Of a stretch of 64,000 nucleotides of DNA, positions 1-13,200 are shown one piece after another (position 1 is the stretch's first letter; every line of letters starts with the position of its first letter). Position numbers and translations under genes: made by a program. Source of the stretch: Symbiodinium natans. Taxonomy: Eukaryota; Sar; Dinophyceae; Suessiales; Symbiodiniaceae. Location: positions 534,921 through 598,920 of the forward strand of contig CAJNDS010002124.1 of NCBI GenBank assembly GCA_905221605.1, read 5' to 3'. The notes under the pieces were generated by a model. It saw only the letters and a list, made by a program, of their open reading frames with translations. It made no database searches and had not been told where the DNA came from.

Positions 1-251
1 AAAGTTGATTTGCTTGACCCTCTGTGAAACATTGGGGGGGGGGGTAGGGGGTACCAGCCCCAAATTGAATCGGGAGGGGGGTGGGGGGGGGAGGGGGTTT
101 TTTCCCAAAGAGCCCCTGTGTTCTGTGTGAAAGCGCCTATGGTCCGTGAGTTTATGCGGTGTGGGTGGCCTGGCCCTCCATGGAAAAGCTGCCCCCCCCC
201 TACCCCCCCCCCACCCCATTTTGGGGGTAAGGAGGGAAAGAGGGGTTTTCA

Positions 252-312
252 CCCTAAACCCTAAACCCTAAACCCTAAACCCTAAACCCTAAACCCTAAA
301 CCCTAAACCCTA
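252..312 (+). repeat. Interstitial telomeric array (CCCTAAA)n
   Basis: About eight perfect tandem CCCTAAA heptamers followed by a G-run. It is internal to the window with unique DNA on both sides, so it is an interstitial array rather than a chromosome end. Confidence 0.95.
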
Positions 313-953
313 GAGGGGGGGGGGGGTTTCGAAGGTTTCAGGGTTCCATGGTTTTAGGGGTTCGGGGGTCTAAGGCTGGGTGTTCAGACTTAAGGACCTT
401 CTCCCAGTAGATTCTAAGCTCCAACACCCTGAGCCTTAAACTCTAAGGGTTTAGGGTTTAGGGTTTAGGGTTTTGGGGCCCTAAACTCTGGACCCAAAAA
501 CCCTATGTGCTCTCACCCCTATGTGGCCTTAATTAGCCCAGCAGAGAGGGATGGTGACTTGTATCTAAACCCCAAACCCTAGACCCTAAACTCTTGTCTG
601 GAGGTTTTGAAAAGAAGGACCGCGCCGCTTAGAATCCGAAGCCTTTCGCTAGCTACGCCCTTGGTTTCACCGGAACATGGGCCAAGCGAGGGTCCGAAGA
701 GAGAGCCGACGTCTGGGGGCGAGAGTATTAGCGGTTTAGATCCTTAGTAGGGGTTGTAGTACCCCGATGATGATCCCTATTAAGGACTGCTTCTAAAAGG
801 GGGGAACATCCCAACCTAAACCCGAACGAATCTCCTCTCTGCACTGACCCTGAACCCCACCCTTCCGTCTGCCCTAAGCCCTAGAGGCCAGTGAAAGCCT
901 GCCATTCGAACTCTTACCTTGAGTTGAGGTTTGGGGTTTAGGGTTGAGTTTTG

Positions 954-1051
954 AGGGTTTAGGGTTTAGGGTTTAGGGTTTAGGGTTTAGGGTTTAGGGT
1001 TTAGGGTTTAGGGTTTAGGGTTTAGGGTTAGGGTTTAGGGTTTAAGGAGAT
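954..1051 (+). repeat. Interstitial telomeric array (TTTAGGG)n
   Basis: About thirteen tandem TTTAGGG units with one short unit. The G-rich strand is on the + strand. Confidence 0.95.
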
Positions 1052-2265
1052 TGGTTTCATTCTGATACTCGAAAATACAGCAGGTGGTGGAAGAGAAGAA
1101 GTCAACTGAGATTCCAAAGGAGCCTTGGCAGCCCCAGTGGTACCCTTTTGCCCTTTTTGCTTTTTGGTTCTGGGTTCCCTCAGCGTCTAGGGTTTGGCGT
1201 TTAGTGGTTTAGGGTTTAGGGTTTAGGGTTTAGGGTTTCGGGTTGATTTGGGGTCTGGGGTTTAGGGTTTGGGGTTTCGGGTTCCTGGGCTACTGAGGAC
1301 TTTTCGCCCCCAAAGTACCGCGTGAAGGCGGGTGGGGGACTGAACGTCTACCTCAACCAAACCCTACCCCTAAACCCTAAATCCTCAACCCTGAACCCTA
1401 TTCCCTGAACCCCAAGCCCTAAACCCTGAACCCTACCTGGGTGCAAAAATCATCGCTGCCTTGTTTTGTTCGCTGGGGGTGGGGTGGCTCTGTTTTGGTT
1501 TTGATTTTGAGCTGCTCACTTGCACTTTTGGTTGCGCAGGTAAAAGACCTAAGACCTAAGTACTTAACCGTAGATCTTTTCTACCATGCAATACCCTTCC
1601 TGCCCTGTACATTGTATATACCCTGTGCACGATGAAGCCCTGCAAACCCTGTCGCCCATGGCCATGTATACTGTATGCCACGTAATGCCCTGTAGCCCAG
1701 CTGGAGAAGGCCTGCCCCCGTCTCTCGCATCAAAAGCCCAAACCCGTTAACCTTAAACCCCGACACCTCTAAACCCTGACCCCGAAACTCTAAACCTTTA
1801 AACCGAAAACACCATATAAACTCCTACAAACCCTTTACAAACCCTAAAACTCTAACCCCTAAAAAACCCATAAACTCCTATCAACTCCGATAAACCCTTT
1901 AGAAGAAACCCTAAGCCTCCTCAAATCCCTATAAACTCCCATAAACTCCTATAACCCTATAAACCCTAAAACCGTTATAAAAAACAAAAAACAACTCTGA
2001 AAAACCCCAACGCCATAAGCCCCTTATAATCCCTAAATCCTACAACATGGAGGTTTACGAAAATTCGCGACCCCCAACATAGACTCCCAAATAGTAGGAT
2101 TCCCTTGTTACAAGGGCCCCAAGAAGGTACCCCGAGTGTCGGAAAGCCTCAACCCTCAACCCTCAACCCTAAACCCTCAACCCTCAACCCTAAACCCTAA
2201 ACCCCAAACCCTAAACCCTAAACCCTAAACCCCATGAGAAGGTACCCCCTAATTCCCCCTTGTAG

Positions 2266-2319
2266 GCCATGCCGAAGCTGAACGCCAAGAAGATCACGGC
2301 CGGGCTCCCGGCGTCTGTC
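2266..2319 (+). CDS. Micro-exon, JmjC-like gene
   Basis: Acceptor CTTGTAG| at 2265 and donor GTAGG at 2320. Reads AMPKLNAKKITAGLPASV in phase 0. The donor is followed within 5 nt by a short inverted-repeat element (2325-2433). The start codon of the gene is not identified; the Met in this exon need not be the initiator. Confidence 0.55.
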
Positions 2320-4235
2320 GTAGGCTAGGATACCCAGTAGTACCCTTATTCCCTTTTTGGGGTTAGGGTTTCCTTATAAACCCCTTTAAGCAAAAAAGGG
2401 CACGCTTATTAAGCCTAGGTTACTGGGCAGCGGGTCGTAGGTGCAGGGCCAGGCTGCCTGGCTTGTGTTGCTGTTTTTTTCGTTTTTGTTCGGGGGAGGG
2501 GGGGCTAGTGTATAGGAGAACCTTGGGGTTTAGGGTTTAGGGTTTGGGGTTTGGGGCTTAGGGTTTGGGGTTTGGGGCTTGGGGCTTGCGAACCAAAAGC
2601 TGGGCTCTCAACGCGAAACCCCATTCTGCACAGGGCTGCTACGATCTGGATTGGACTTCAGGTTGTATAGGTGCTGAAGGGGGGGGGTTAGCAAATGTAA
2701 CTCAAGGTTCCCGAAAATACTCCCCACTACTCCCTAAGGCTGACTAAGGCTCCCTCAGCGTTTTAAGGTTAATCCCCTCCCCCTAATACAAAAACCCACC
2801 TAACTTTAATTATGATTTTTCCCGACCCTGCCGGCACCCAGCCTAATACTAAACCTGTTTGAGAATTTGGGGGGAGGGGTTCAGGGCCTTCGTCCTCGAG
2901 TCGAGCCATTCGGGTTTCGGGGTTTAGGGCTGAAGGCTGCGACTGTCTCGCCTTTGACTTTGGGTGTACTAGGCTTCGGAAAATTCAGGTTTTAGGGTTT
3001 AGAACCCCCCCTAATTTTAAACATTTTTCGGGCCCAGGCGAATTTCAGATTTGGGGGGGGGGGCAGATTTAGTATTTGGGGGAGGGGATTACGATACCTT
3101 CTGGGGTTCAGGGTGTGGTTTAGGGTTTAGGGTTTAGGGCGCCTATAAGCCCTTGGGACCAGCTAAGCTAACCTCAGCCCATAGAAGTCTACAGGCCCGT
3201 AAAACCTTCAAGACTCCTTCAACCTGTACGCCGCTTAAGGGTTAAGGGTTTTGAGTTTAGGGTTTAGTTACCCTGAAACCAAGAAGCCGTTTGTATCAAC
3301 CCTGAACTTCATGTACAGTTTCTTTCTACTGTCAAGCCAGTAAAACGCCTTGAGATCAAAACCCTTCGGCCCTTTCACACGCCCTCTAGCATCCCAAATT
3401 TGGGGGGAGATTTGGGCGTTTAGGGTTCAGGGTTTAGGGTTTAGGGTTTAGGTCAAGAAGATGACCGCGGTAGACCTGGCCAAGCGCTTGGAAGAGGGGA
3501 AGGCGGGGGACCGTGTCGACATTTGGAGGGGTTTGATCTGAAGGTCCTTCTGGGAAACCGACATACTTTTGGTTCAGAAGAGGATTTATCGGGCAGTCTA
3601 ACGGTCCCTTTTGGAAAAGTAGAAATGTTCACTTGGCTGGCCAAACTCGCATGCGACGCACAAGGAACGTCTCCGGGCCTTCCAACCCCTCAAGCAAACG
3701 GCCAGTAGAAGCACTAAACCTTCCATGCCAGAGACTCCTCCCTAACAATCCCCACCCCTAAAGCCCAAACCCTAAACCCTAAACCCTAAACCCTAAACCC
3801 TAAACCCCAAACCCTAAACCCTAAACCCTAAGCCGCGCAGGACATCAACTTCAAGGAGCCGATGCTCATCACCAACGCCACAAGCCTGCCGGGTTCTCAG
3901 AGGGTTTGGGGTTTAGGTAGGGTTTAGGGGTTAGGGGTTAGGGTTTAGGGTTTAGGGTTTAGGGTTTGGGGTTTGGGGTTTGGGGTTTAGGGCTTAGGGT
4001 GTGGGGTTTTGGGGCTTGGTGTGGGGTTTAGTTTCAGCCCTTGAGGTGTAGAGCGTAGGGTTTCTGTAGGATTTCGGGTTTACGGTGTAAGGCTATCTCC
4101 AGAGCTTGCCCTTTTGGGGTTCGCGGATCAATTACAAAAATTTATGTAACGTCATAACCCTACACCCTAAGAAAACCCTAAGCGCCACACTGAAGGCTGA
4201 GAACCCCAAACCCGGATTTGCCAGAGGCACTCCGC

Positions 4236-4280
<45 letters not shown>

Positions 4281-7200
4281 AAAATTAAAAAAAGTAAGAG
4301 CAACAAAAACCGACTTTCATTCAATGTTTTTGAGTCCCCTGCCCTTGAGTAAACGCGAACCCGGAACCCCAGAAAACCCCTCAACCATAAACCCTGAACC
4401 CCAGAGCCCCAAACCCTAAATCCTCAACCCCAGAAATCTCAGAGCTTCTGAGACTGAGGTTCGGACCAGGCGCTTGGGACGAGGCGGGCTACCAAAGAGA
4501 TTCCCAACTGCCAGCCCTAAAAACCCCAAAAAGGCGGGGAGGGGCCGGGGAGGGGGGTTAGGGTTAGGGCTTGGGGTTAAATTGTGGTTTAGGTCTCGGG
4601 TTTAGGGCTTGGGTTTACGGCCTCAAGGGTTCAGGGTTACTAGGGCTTTTAGGATTCAGGCCAAGAGGTAGCCCAAAAGTGCCCCCTAAGGTCTCGGGGT
4701 TGAGGGTCTAGGGTTTTCAGGGACGTTGGTCGGTTTTCTCTCTTGCTTAGGTTTCTGGAGAGTGTTGAAAGGGCCAATCCCTAGGTGCCGGCAACCCCAA
4801 GAAACCCTATATACCCTGTATACTGGGTATGCGTTGGTTTTTGGGGGCCTTCAGAAGCTCGTGAGGTTTGGGAATCGTCTCTGAACCCCTAAACATTAAG
4901 TCGACTAAACCCTATGATAATCTAAACCACCCCCAAAACCTAAACCCAGACGGTTTAGGGTTGACTCCTCTAAACCCTAAACCCTAAGCCCTAACCCTAA
5001 ACCCTAAACCCTAAACCCTAAACCCTAAACCCTAAACCCTAAACCCTAAACCCTAAACCCTAAACCCTAAACCTTAAACCCTAGACCCAGACGGTTTAGG
5101 GTTGACTCCCAACCTCCAGCCCGGACAGGTGCGCCGGCATTGGACGGCCACCCGGCTGATGGAGGACCCGCCGCTCGCCCAGAAGCGCAGGCAGTTTACA
5201 TTTAGGGTTTAGGGTTTAGGGTTTAGGGTTTAGGGTTTAGGGTTTAGGGTTTAGGGTTTAGGGTTTAGGGTTTAGGGTTTAGGGTTGTTTGGGTTTTGTA
5301 CAGGGGGTTTCCGAAAAAAGGGGTACGCTTATTGGGGTCCCTTCTAAGGGCATTCGGTTCAGGGGAGTATGTCGGGTCCTTAGGGTATATTGCTTTCGGT
5401 GAGAGAGTGTTATACAGTTTTTAAGTTCTAGTTTAGTGTTGTTAGCACTTTTGTTTGTTTCTTTTAATGGGGGCTTGAGAGGTTAGGGGGTTAGGGTAGT
5501 AGCTGTGGCCTTTTGAGGGTTTAGCATTGTGGGGTGTAGGGCTTGGAGAGGGTCCGCGTACTTAGATACCTTGCACAAAGTCATGAGTTAAATCTAAATA
5601 AGTAAACATAAGTACAGCCATATATGTATATATTATGAAGTACTTTAAGGCCCAAGTATGCCTTCATGCCCAGACCCTAAACTCCATTTAGGTTTATGGA
5701 GCCGGTAAGGCTTCATGCCTAAACCCAGGTACTTGGAGAAGGAGTTTCGTATCGAGCCGCTGCCTCAGACACCGCCGAAACTCTGAACCTCCGCTCGCGG
5801 ATGAGGCTTTAGGGCTCAGGGTTGAAGGTTTAGGGCTTACGGTTGAGGGTTTAGGGTTAGGGTTTAGGGTTTCGGGTTATCTTGAAAATGACGGTTGGGG
5901 TTAGGGTTCGGGGGCTGGGGTTGGGGTTACCAGGCTCGCGTGGCTTTGTGGGGCGGTGCTACCCAGCGTGCTAAGCCCCAAACTCCAAACCCCAAGACCC
6001 CAAACTCAAACCCCAGCCCCAAACTCCAAACCCCCCCCCCAAACCGTTGACCAGAAGCCCTAAGACCCTAAACCCTAGGACCCTAATTCCCAAAGCGCCA
6101 AGCCCAGGTTAAAACAACCTCGCAGCAGCTCAGTGGTACCCTTTGCTAAGCCCCATAAACACGTTGAGGTACTGGCCCCAGGACAAGGCTCGTGCTCGCC
6201 TGGTTGGAAACCAGCTCCACATGGAGGCGCATAGCACCCGCTGACGCAGGGTCGAGAGGTGTAGGGCCTGTAACACCCTAAACCGCAATCCGGAACTTTA
6301 AGCTTAAACCCTAAACCCTAAGCCCTAAGCCCTAAACCCTAAACCCTAAACCGCGGTGGTGGGTCCGCAGGAGGCAGCCTCTTCGGTGGTGATTGCTCGA
6401 CAGGAGGTGGTGGTGGAGGCTCCCTCTTCGGAGGCGGGGGCGCTGGTGCATCCAGCGAAGATGATCACACCTCCTGCGCCGGGAAGCTGCCAGGGCGGAA
6501 AAGATTAAGGCAATGTTGGCAAGGCTGATCCGGCATGTTTTGCGAGAAGCTTTGATGGAGTTGGGTTTTGGGTGCCACCTGTGCTTAGTAGAAAACCGCA
6601 GTACTACTCATTGACGAGATCGCTGCACATGGCCTCGCTCTTGCACCGGAGAAAACGGCTGTGGCCGGATCGTCCTTTTGCGGCGGCGTCGGAACTTTAG
6701 CATCGCAGGTGTCTCCGTGAACACCGGTTCGGTGGTTCGTATCCTGGGGGTGAACTTCAACATGGAGGGGAGTAGAGGGGCGTTTCGTTCGGGAGAAGGG
6801 ATGAAACGTGGGTGGAATGGAATACGTTCAGCTGTGGGTGCACTCCGAAAAAGTTGAGAGGTGGTCCACCAAAATTCTTCGGCTCCAGCTTCAGCTTAGG
6901 GGGATTCGCCAGGGATCACTGCCTGTATGCTCCGGTGACGCTCGCTGACGTGGTGGAGGGAGGAGCAGGACTTGATCAGTGGACGCCGCCGCTTGGGCAC
7001 TTCTACCCCGACAGTGTTTAACCACAGGCAGCCATCGCCTGTAGTGTGGACTGGGGATTGGTCGCTTTGGATTGGGTGACTTGGGCAGGGTCTCTTTCAA
7101 CATGGCTTGAAGTGGCAGGCTGCGTTGAGGTGGTAGCTGGGCACTTGGGGGGAAGTTGATGACTTCGTTAGCGTGATGACATCAAATTGTAGCGAAGCTC

Positions 7201-10200
7201 TCGATGGGTGGCCTGATCATCTTGGGCGTTTGGTGGTCGTTCTGATGCCCTACCTCTGGTGGCGTGTTTCCTTGCGATTGTGTTTACCGTGAAGTGACAC
7301 ACGTTGGTGGACTACGTGATCGGGCGTGCTGCGATCGTGAAGGGCGTGATGGTGAGGGACGTGACCGTGATGGCACGCGCAGCGCCCAGCTTCTTCCCCG
7401 CCTGCTGTGGTGGCTCCACCAACACCAGCCCCGGCCACTGCTCCTGCTCCACGCCCAGCTGCTTTTAACCCTGCCGCAGCATTAGAGTGATGCAGCTCCG
7501 CTCCCAGGCTGCGGCCATGCTGGCGTCGTGGGACCGTGTTCCTGGTCCTGGTCCTTCCGTCCAGCCTGATACTTCCGCTCAACCTGGTCCTTCCGCTCCG
7601 CCTGGTCCTTCCTGTTTGTGAGCCCGGGTTGTGGCTCGACGACGATGAATATTTATGAGTAAAACTGTTTTGAATTCTGCTGACTCACGAAGTTGTCGGC
7701 TCCAGGAAGCCAGGGCCGTTCTCAGCATGGCCGAAGACATCCTGCAACCCGCCCTTCTCGGAAAATCTTTATTCTTCATATTCAAAAAAATACCTTCGGG
7801 TATTTGTGGTGAGGGTCGCTGGAGTGAGAATCTATGCAGAGCACAGTCTCGGCGTGAGAAGGAACGCCAGGATGCGCTGCGACTTGAAACAGCCCCCTGT
7901 GCTGCGGGCAACCAAATCGAGGCCATGAAACACCAGGCAAAGGCGCGCTTGCTTGACGAGCAGCAGGCTGGGGTTACCATCATTCACGGGTAAATGTTTC
8001 GTTGCGCAATCCTTTCTCTTTTGATTATGGTTTGGTGTCTTTGTCCCTGATCTTTCAGGCTGCAATGGCCAAAGTTGCTGGGCCAGCCCTGGCCTTTCAG
8101 GCTGCCCAAGCTGCTGAGGCCGCTCCGGTCGCTGGGGCCACTCCGATGGCGGCCGCTGCGGCCCCTCCCGAGTCAGACTTTGAGTCCTCCGACAAAACCG
8201 CCAAGAAGAAGAGAAGGACAAGAACAAGAACAAGAGGCTGCTCGAGGAGAAGGAGAGGAACTCTGGACGCGCCACAGGGCCGTTCAGTAATAGGCCATGC
8301 AACCAGGTCATTGGCCGAAGTCGACGACGAACCTCCTCCACCACTTGCGTCCACCTTGGCATGGTCAAGTACCCTTTGTGAATGGCATAGTCCCAACGGC
8401 TAAAAAGTTGTCTTTGCACATACTGCACCGTTTCCGTCCTTGCCTCCGCCGCCCTCCTCAGCGGTCTGTTTGTGGGCACTCCTCTCCCTACCGCTGGCTC
8501 CTCTCCAAAGCGACGATGTTGAAGATTAAGACCTCGCGCCACCATTCTTCTTGCAGCCCTTTACCGATGAACTTACAGCCCCCACCCCCATGTCTCCACG
8601 CTCTCCTCGCCAAGAACTGCACTCGCTCCTCCTCTGTTTCTTGCAACCTCTGCATGAAGCCAATACCGCCACCATCATCATCATCATCATCATCGTCTCC
8701 ACCTGGTGAAGGACGTGGAGGAGAGCCAGACGGTGCGGAGGAGGATGGTGGTAAGGAGATGTACAGCGAGTACAGGTGCTGATGTTTCACCCCTGGAAGG
8801 CAAATTGCTCGTGCAACAGTGTGATTCCAGTAAAAAAAACCCTAAACCCTAAGCCTGAGCGTCAAGGCTTGGGGTTTTGGATGGAGGCCCGGAGAGGGGT
8901 TCGCATGAGATTGCTGGGGCTCGTGGGCCTCAGCTTTGGTGTTTAGGGCTTAGGCCCGAAGAAGGGTTTAGGGTTTAGGGGTGAGGGTTTAGGGTTTAGT
9001 TTTCAGGGTTGGCAACAATGTCATTGTATACTCGTAATGCTACGAATAGTAGCAAGCATTTTAGGGCCACTGAGCATAACATGCATATCTACGACGAGCC
9101 CTCAGCATTTTCACCACAATCAAAAAATGCAGTGCATTGACAACACAATGAGCTAGACAAGACAGCCAACAAGATTCCTCAAAAACCTTTATGCCCGAAA
9201 CCGTTTCAACCCGATAGAGCCAAATCCTAAACCCGAACAAAAACCCTCAAGTTTCCCTAAACCTTTTTTTCAACCACCCTAAATAACGCCCAAACTCGTC
9301 GTCACTCCCTTTCAGAGGAGCCAGAGATGATTCCCTTCTCGCGCTACGTGGTCAACTGCTTCCACGGAGCCGTGCCTTAGTAGTAGCAGGGTTTAGGGTT
9401 TATAGGGTTTAGGGCTTAGTTTTTGTTAAAGCCTTTTCCCCTAGGTACTGGACAACTAAGGTACTTGCAGGGTGTGAAATGTCACCAGGGCTTTTGGGTG
9501 GTCCGGGGTTGTTGGGGTTTCAGGGCTAAGAGCTTAGGGGAGTGGCTTTGGGCTGTTAGGGTTTATTTAGTTTTGTTTGGTATGGGGTAGGCAAAAAAAA
9601 GGGCAAGAAGGGTATGGTGCAGGGTTGCTCTCGTGAGGCTTGCTTTGTGGGGCTTGGCTTGTTTGGCGTTTTGGTGCTTTGTGGGGCTTTTCGGATTTTA
9701 CGCAGTTTTGTTGCGCAATATTCAGATAGTTCATCATCACACCAGATAGTCATATCAGCATAATCCATGCTTGGCCTGTCAGAAGCACAGGCAGAGTCCA
9801 TTGCCTCAGCATTGAAGTAATGCAGCCGAACACGCACGCTCGGCCTCAGAACCACCAATCCCTCCTACTCCCCCCGCCCGGTACCCTATGAAGGGTTTTC
9901 GAGGTGTTCGGGTACAGCCTTGAACCCTAATTCCTGAACCCTGAACCCTAAACTTTTTGTTGTGGTTTTCGGAGATTCCCCCCCATGCCCTATTTTGGGG
10001 GAGAGCTTGGTGCCTGCTCTCGCTTCGGGTTTAAGGCCTCATAGGGTTTAGGGCTTTGGGCATCCTCACAAGCTGGGTTCTCGTGAACAAAAAGAAGTTG
10101 CCGTGATAGGTTTGTGTATCGGATCCTATGGTATTAGTATCCTTTTTCTGGTAGCTTAAGGTGTGCTCCTTAACAAGAACCAAGCGAAGGAAGCTTACCC

Positions 10201-13200
10201 TAAACCCTAAACCTTAAACCCTAAACCCTAAACCCTAAACCCTAAACCCTAAACCCTAAACCCTAAACCCTAAACCCTAAACCCTAAACCGACCCTCAGA
10301 TCTCCTGTTGTCCTCCTCGCCGCCCTCAGCTGCCCTCGGAGGAACGCCCGCGAAGCCAAAACTGCCTGGCCAAAACACGGCCCCGTGGCCTTTGATTGGG
10401 GGGGATGGTTGAGGGGCTCAGGGATTTGTTAGGGATCTTGGGGAGTTCAGGGAGTTTGGGGTTGAGGGATTTAGGGTTTAGGGTTCGGAGTTTCGTATTT
10501 TTGCCAAGCAGCACCTTACGACGAAGGGGGCCCGAAGGCCAATTTTCTGCTGGGTCTAGGGTTTTTGGTTTAGGGGCTTGCAGAATCATCTTGGGAAGCT
10601 TTTTGCACAACAGTGGACCTCCGTACTAACTCGGTGGCAACAGTAGTTTTCCAATAGGGTTTAGGGTCTCAGGTTCTAGGGTTTAAGCGCTTCAGGGATC
10701 TCAAAATTCAGCAACTTAGGCCGGCCCCAGCCTTGAACCGCAACAAAAAGACCCTTGAAACCCTAAACCCTAAACCCTAGACCCTAGACCCTAGACCCTA
10801 AACCCTAAACCCTTGAAGCTGTCTTTAACGCAGGCGGACTGCCCATCTTGGGTTGAGTCTTTTCTAGGTAGGCCCTTGAAATATTTTATATTTTCCCTTA
10901 TTGGGTTTAAGAGGACCCTATTCAAGAATATTTTTCACAGGGCTTCTAGGGCCAACCTAGTTTTGTTTAGGGTCGATCAAGCAACTGAAGCTTTAAACCC
11001 CCAGGCTCGGTGGTTCGTAGTAGTTCTTTAGGGTTTAGGGTTGAGGGCCTTGTCTAGAATATCCCCCTAGATAACCCTTCAAGTGACCGAGTCAGTTGAG
11101 AACTCTACTTCCCCATGACGCCAGCGAAGAGTAAGTACGTTGCTTCAAGGCGTCGGCCCCTAATCCCTAAACCCTAAACCCTAAACCCTAAACCCTAAAC
11201 CCTAAACCCTAAACCCTAAACCCTAAACCCTAAACCTAAACCCTAAACGGGGAGAATGGGGTTCCGATGCGCCTCCCCCCGCCACCCAGGAGCACTGCGA
11301 GCAGACGGTAGATGCCCAGAGCATGGTGCCTCCTTGGACCAGCAAGAAGGGTTTAGGGATGTTTAGGGCTTAGGGCTTAGGGTTTAGGGCTTAGGGTTTA
11401 GGGTAAACCGAGGTTCTTTCCTATTCTGTGTGCGCGTTGGTCAAGTTTAGGGTCTAGTTTGATGTTGAGGGTCTTGAAGTTTAGGAGCCTCAGGCTGAGT
11501 TTGTTTTTTGCGAAGCCTTTGCTGTTGTGGGCTTAGGGCTTATAGGGCTTATAGGGCTACAGAGCTCATAGGGCTTTATGGGGTCCTATTTGGTCACATT
11601 CGGTCATATAGGGTCATACAGCATCATTTAGGGTCACGGCGGTTCATACAGGATCTACAGGGGTCCAAAGGGTTTTAAGGTTTAGGTTCGCGCTCCCCGG
11701 AGGTGCACAACCTCACAGAGCTGGAGCAGTTGCGCATCTTCAAGACGCTCGCCTTTTGGTGGGGGGGGGGGGGGGGTGCGGAGGGCGGGGTTAGGGTTTA
11801 GGGGTTTAGGGGTTTATGGTTTAGGGTTCTAGGGGGAACTTTCTCCGAGCTTTGCTTGGAGATGTCGGCGGCTCACCTAGAACCCCGAAACACCCAAAAC
11901 CGTAAGCCTTAAACCCGAAGCCCTAGACCCTAACCCCTGAACCATAGACTCCCAGGCTGGGGATTATGACAATCCGAGCACCTGTTAAATTAATACCTCC
12001 CCCTTTAGAGAGTTTTTTTCGTCGAGAAGCCCGCCGGAAGACTGCTTTCCATTATGGGGGTTTTGGTATGGGCCAATACCACCACATTTAAAGAATTTTT
12101 CGGGGGGTTCCAAAATTTGTCGGCAGGCTTCTTGTTTTGCTTGCTGAGCTGCGACGCTACAGCACCTCAGGGCTATTGTTTTCAAAAGAGAATCATGACA
12201 TTGCCATGGTCCTTTTGTTGCTGCGCCCTGCCTTTCTTATTCTGGCGGGGCCGCCCCCCCCCCCCCCCCCCCAATTAAACAGGTGCTCGGATTAGGGGGG
12301 AACAAGAATCCCTATTCAGCATTGTTCGTATAAGGGGGAATATTCCAGTTTTAAGCCCTAAGCCCTAAACCCTAAACCCTAAGCCCTAAACCCTAAACCC
12401 TAAACCCTAAACCCTAAGATTCCGCAGCCGAGGAAGATCGAGAATGCCTTGCCGCACATGGTCCGCGGCTCAGGATCTGCACCGGGGCCCTGGTGTAGGT
12501 TCTAGATTTTTAGGGTTTTAGGGTTTTAGGGCTTTAGTGTTTTAGGGTTTAGGGTTTAGGGTTTAGGGTTTGATCTTATGCCTTAATCCTAGGGTTTAGG
12601 GTTTGGCAGCTTGGGGGTTAGGGTTTTGAGCCTTCGCAGCTTTGACGTTTGCACAGTTTCGGGTTTGAGGAGTAGCTTGTAGGGCTTAGGGTTGGGTTTT
12701 TTGGATACCGAAAACCCTAAGCTAGGATTTTGAACGTCTAGTCTTCACGACGAATGTATAGCATGGGGGGAGGAGGTACATTGCTGCGGGCTCAGACTTT
12801 AGAGACCTTAGAGCCCTGATTTCCGAAGCCTCTAGCCCCGGAACCCTCGGAGGCCCTAAGCCGTCTCTTGCTCGTACTTTACATTCACCATGGTTCGATG
12901 TTAGACGCAGACCAGCAACCCTCAGCTACTAGAACCCCTTGGGTTGAGGGCTTATGCTTCAGTGCCCGAAACCCAAAGTCAGCTGATCATCAGGCGGAGT
13001 TCCGTCGCAACCTCCTGGAGGTTTGCTGTTGCACACACGAGGGGTTTCGGGTTCAGGGTGCGGTATGAACTGGATCGGGCTTGTCCTTGTTTGCGGCACC
13101 CTGTACTCTAGGCAAGCCTCTGTCGTTGTTGTATTCTTCCTGCCTAACCCCATCCTAACCCTGAACACTTTCTTGTGACCCTAACGGACCCCGCCTCCCC

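Larger units (their letters stand above)
1..2265. other. No gene seen: telomere-like repeat filler
   Basis: I see no supportable coding exon here. The stretch is a mix of G-runs and C-runs, a CCCTAAA array (252-312), a TTTAGGG array (954-1051) and many degenerate heptamers such as CCCTGAA and CCTATAAA. It lies upstream of the first exon I can support (2266) and could be intron or intergenic DNA. Confidence 0.6.

Noticed and set aside
252-312. A true chromosome end
   Set aside because: Unique sequence lies on both sides and similar arrays recur across the whole window in both orientations.
8075-8290. Lys/Arg/Glu-rich proteins around 8.0-8.8 kb
   Set aside because: The most protein-like reading changes frame and several frames overlap on both strands; it looks like decayed sequence near a reverse-transcriptase remnant.
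11115-11130. First coding exon ATGACGCCAGCGAAGA with a GTAAGT donor
   Set aside because: The donor is excellent, but 16 nt is too little to tell from chance, and no promoter or spliced partner can be shown.
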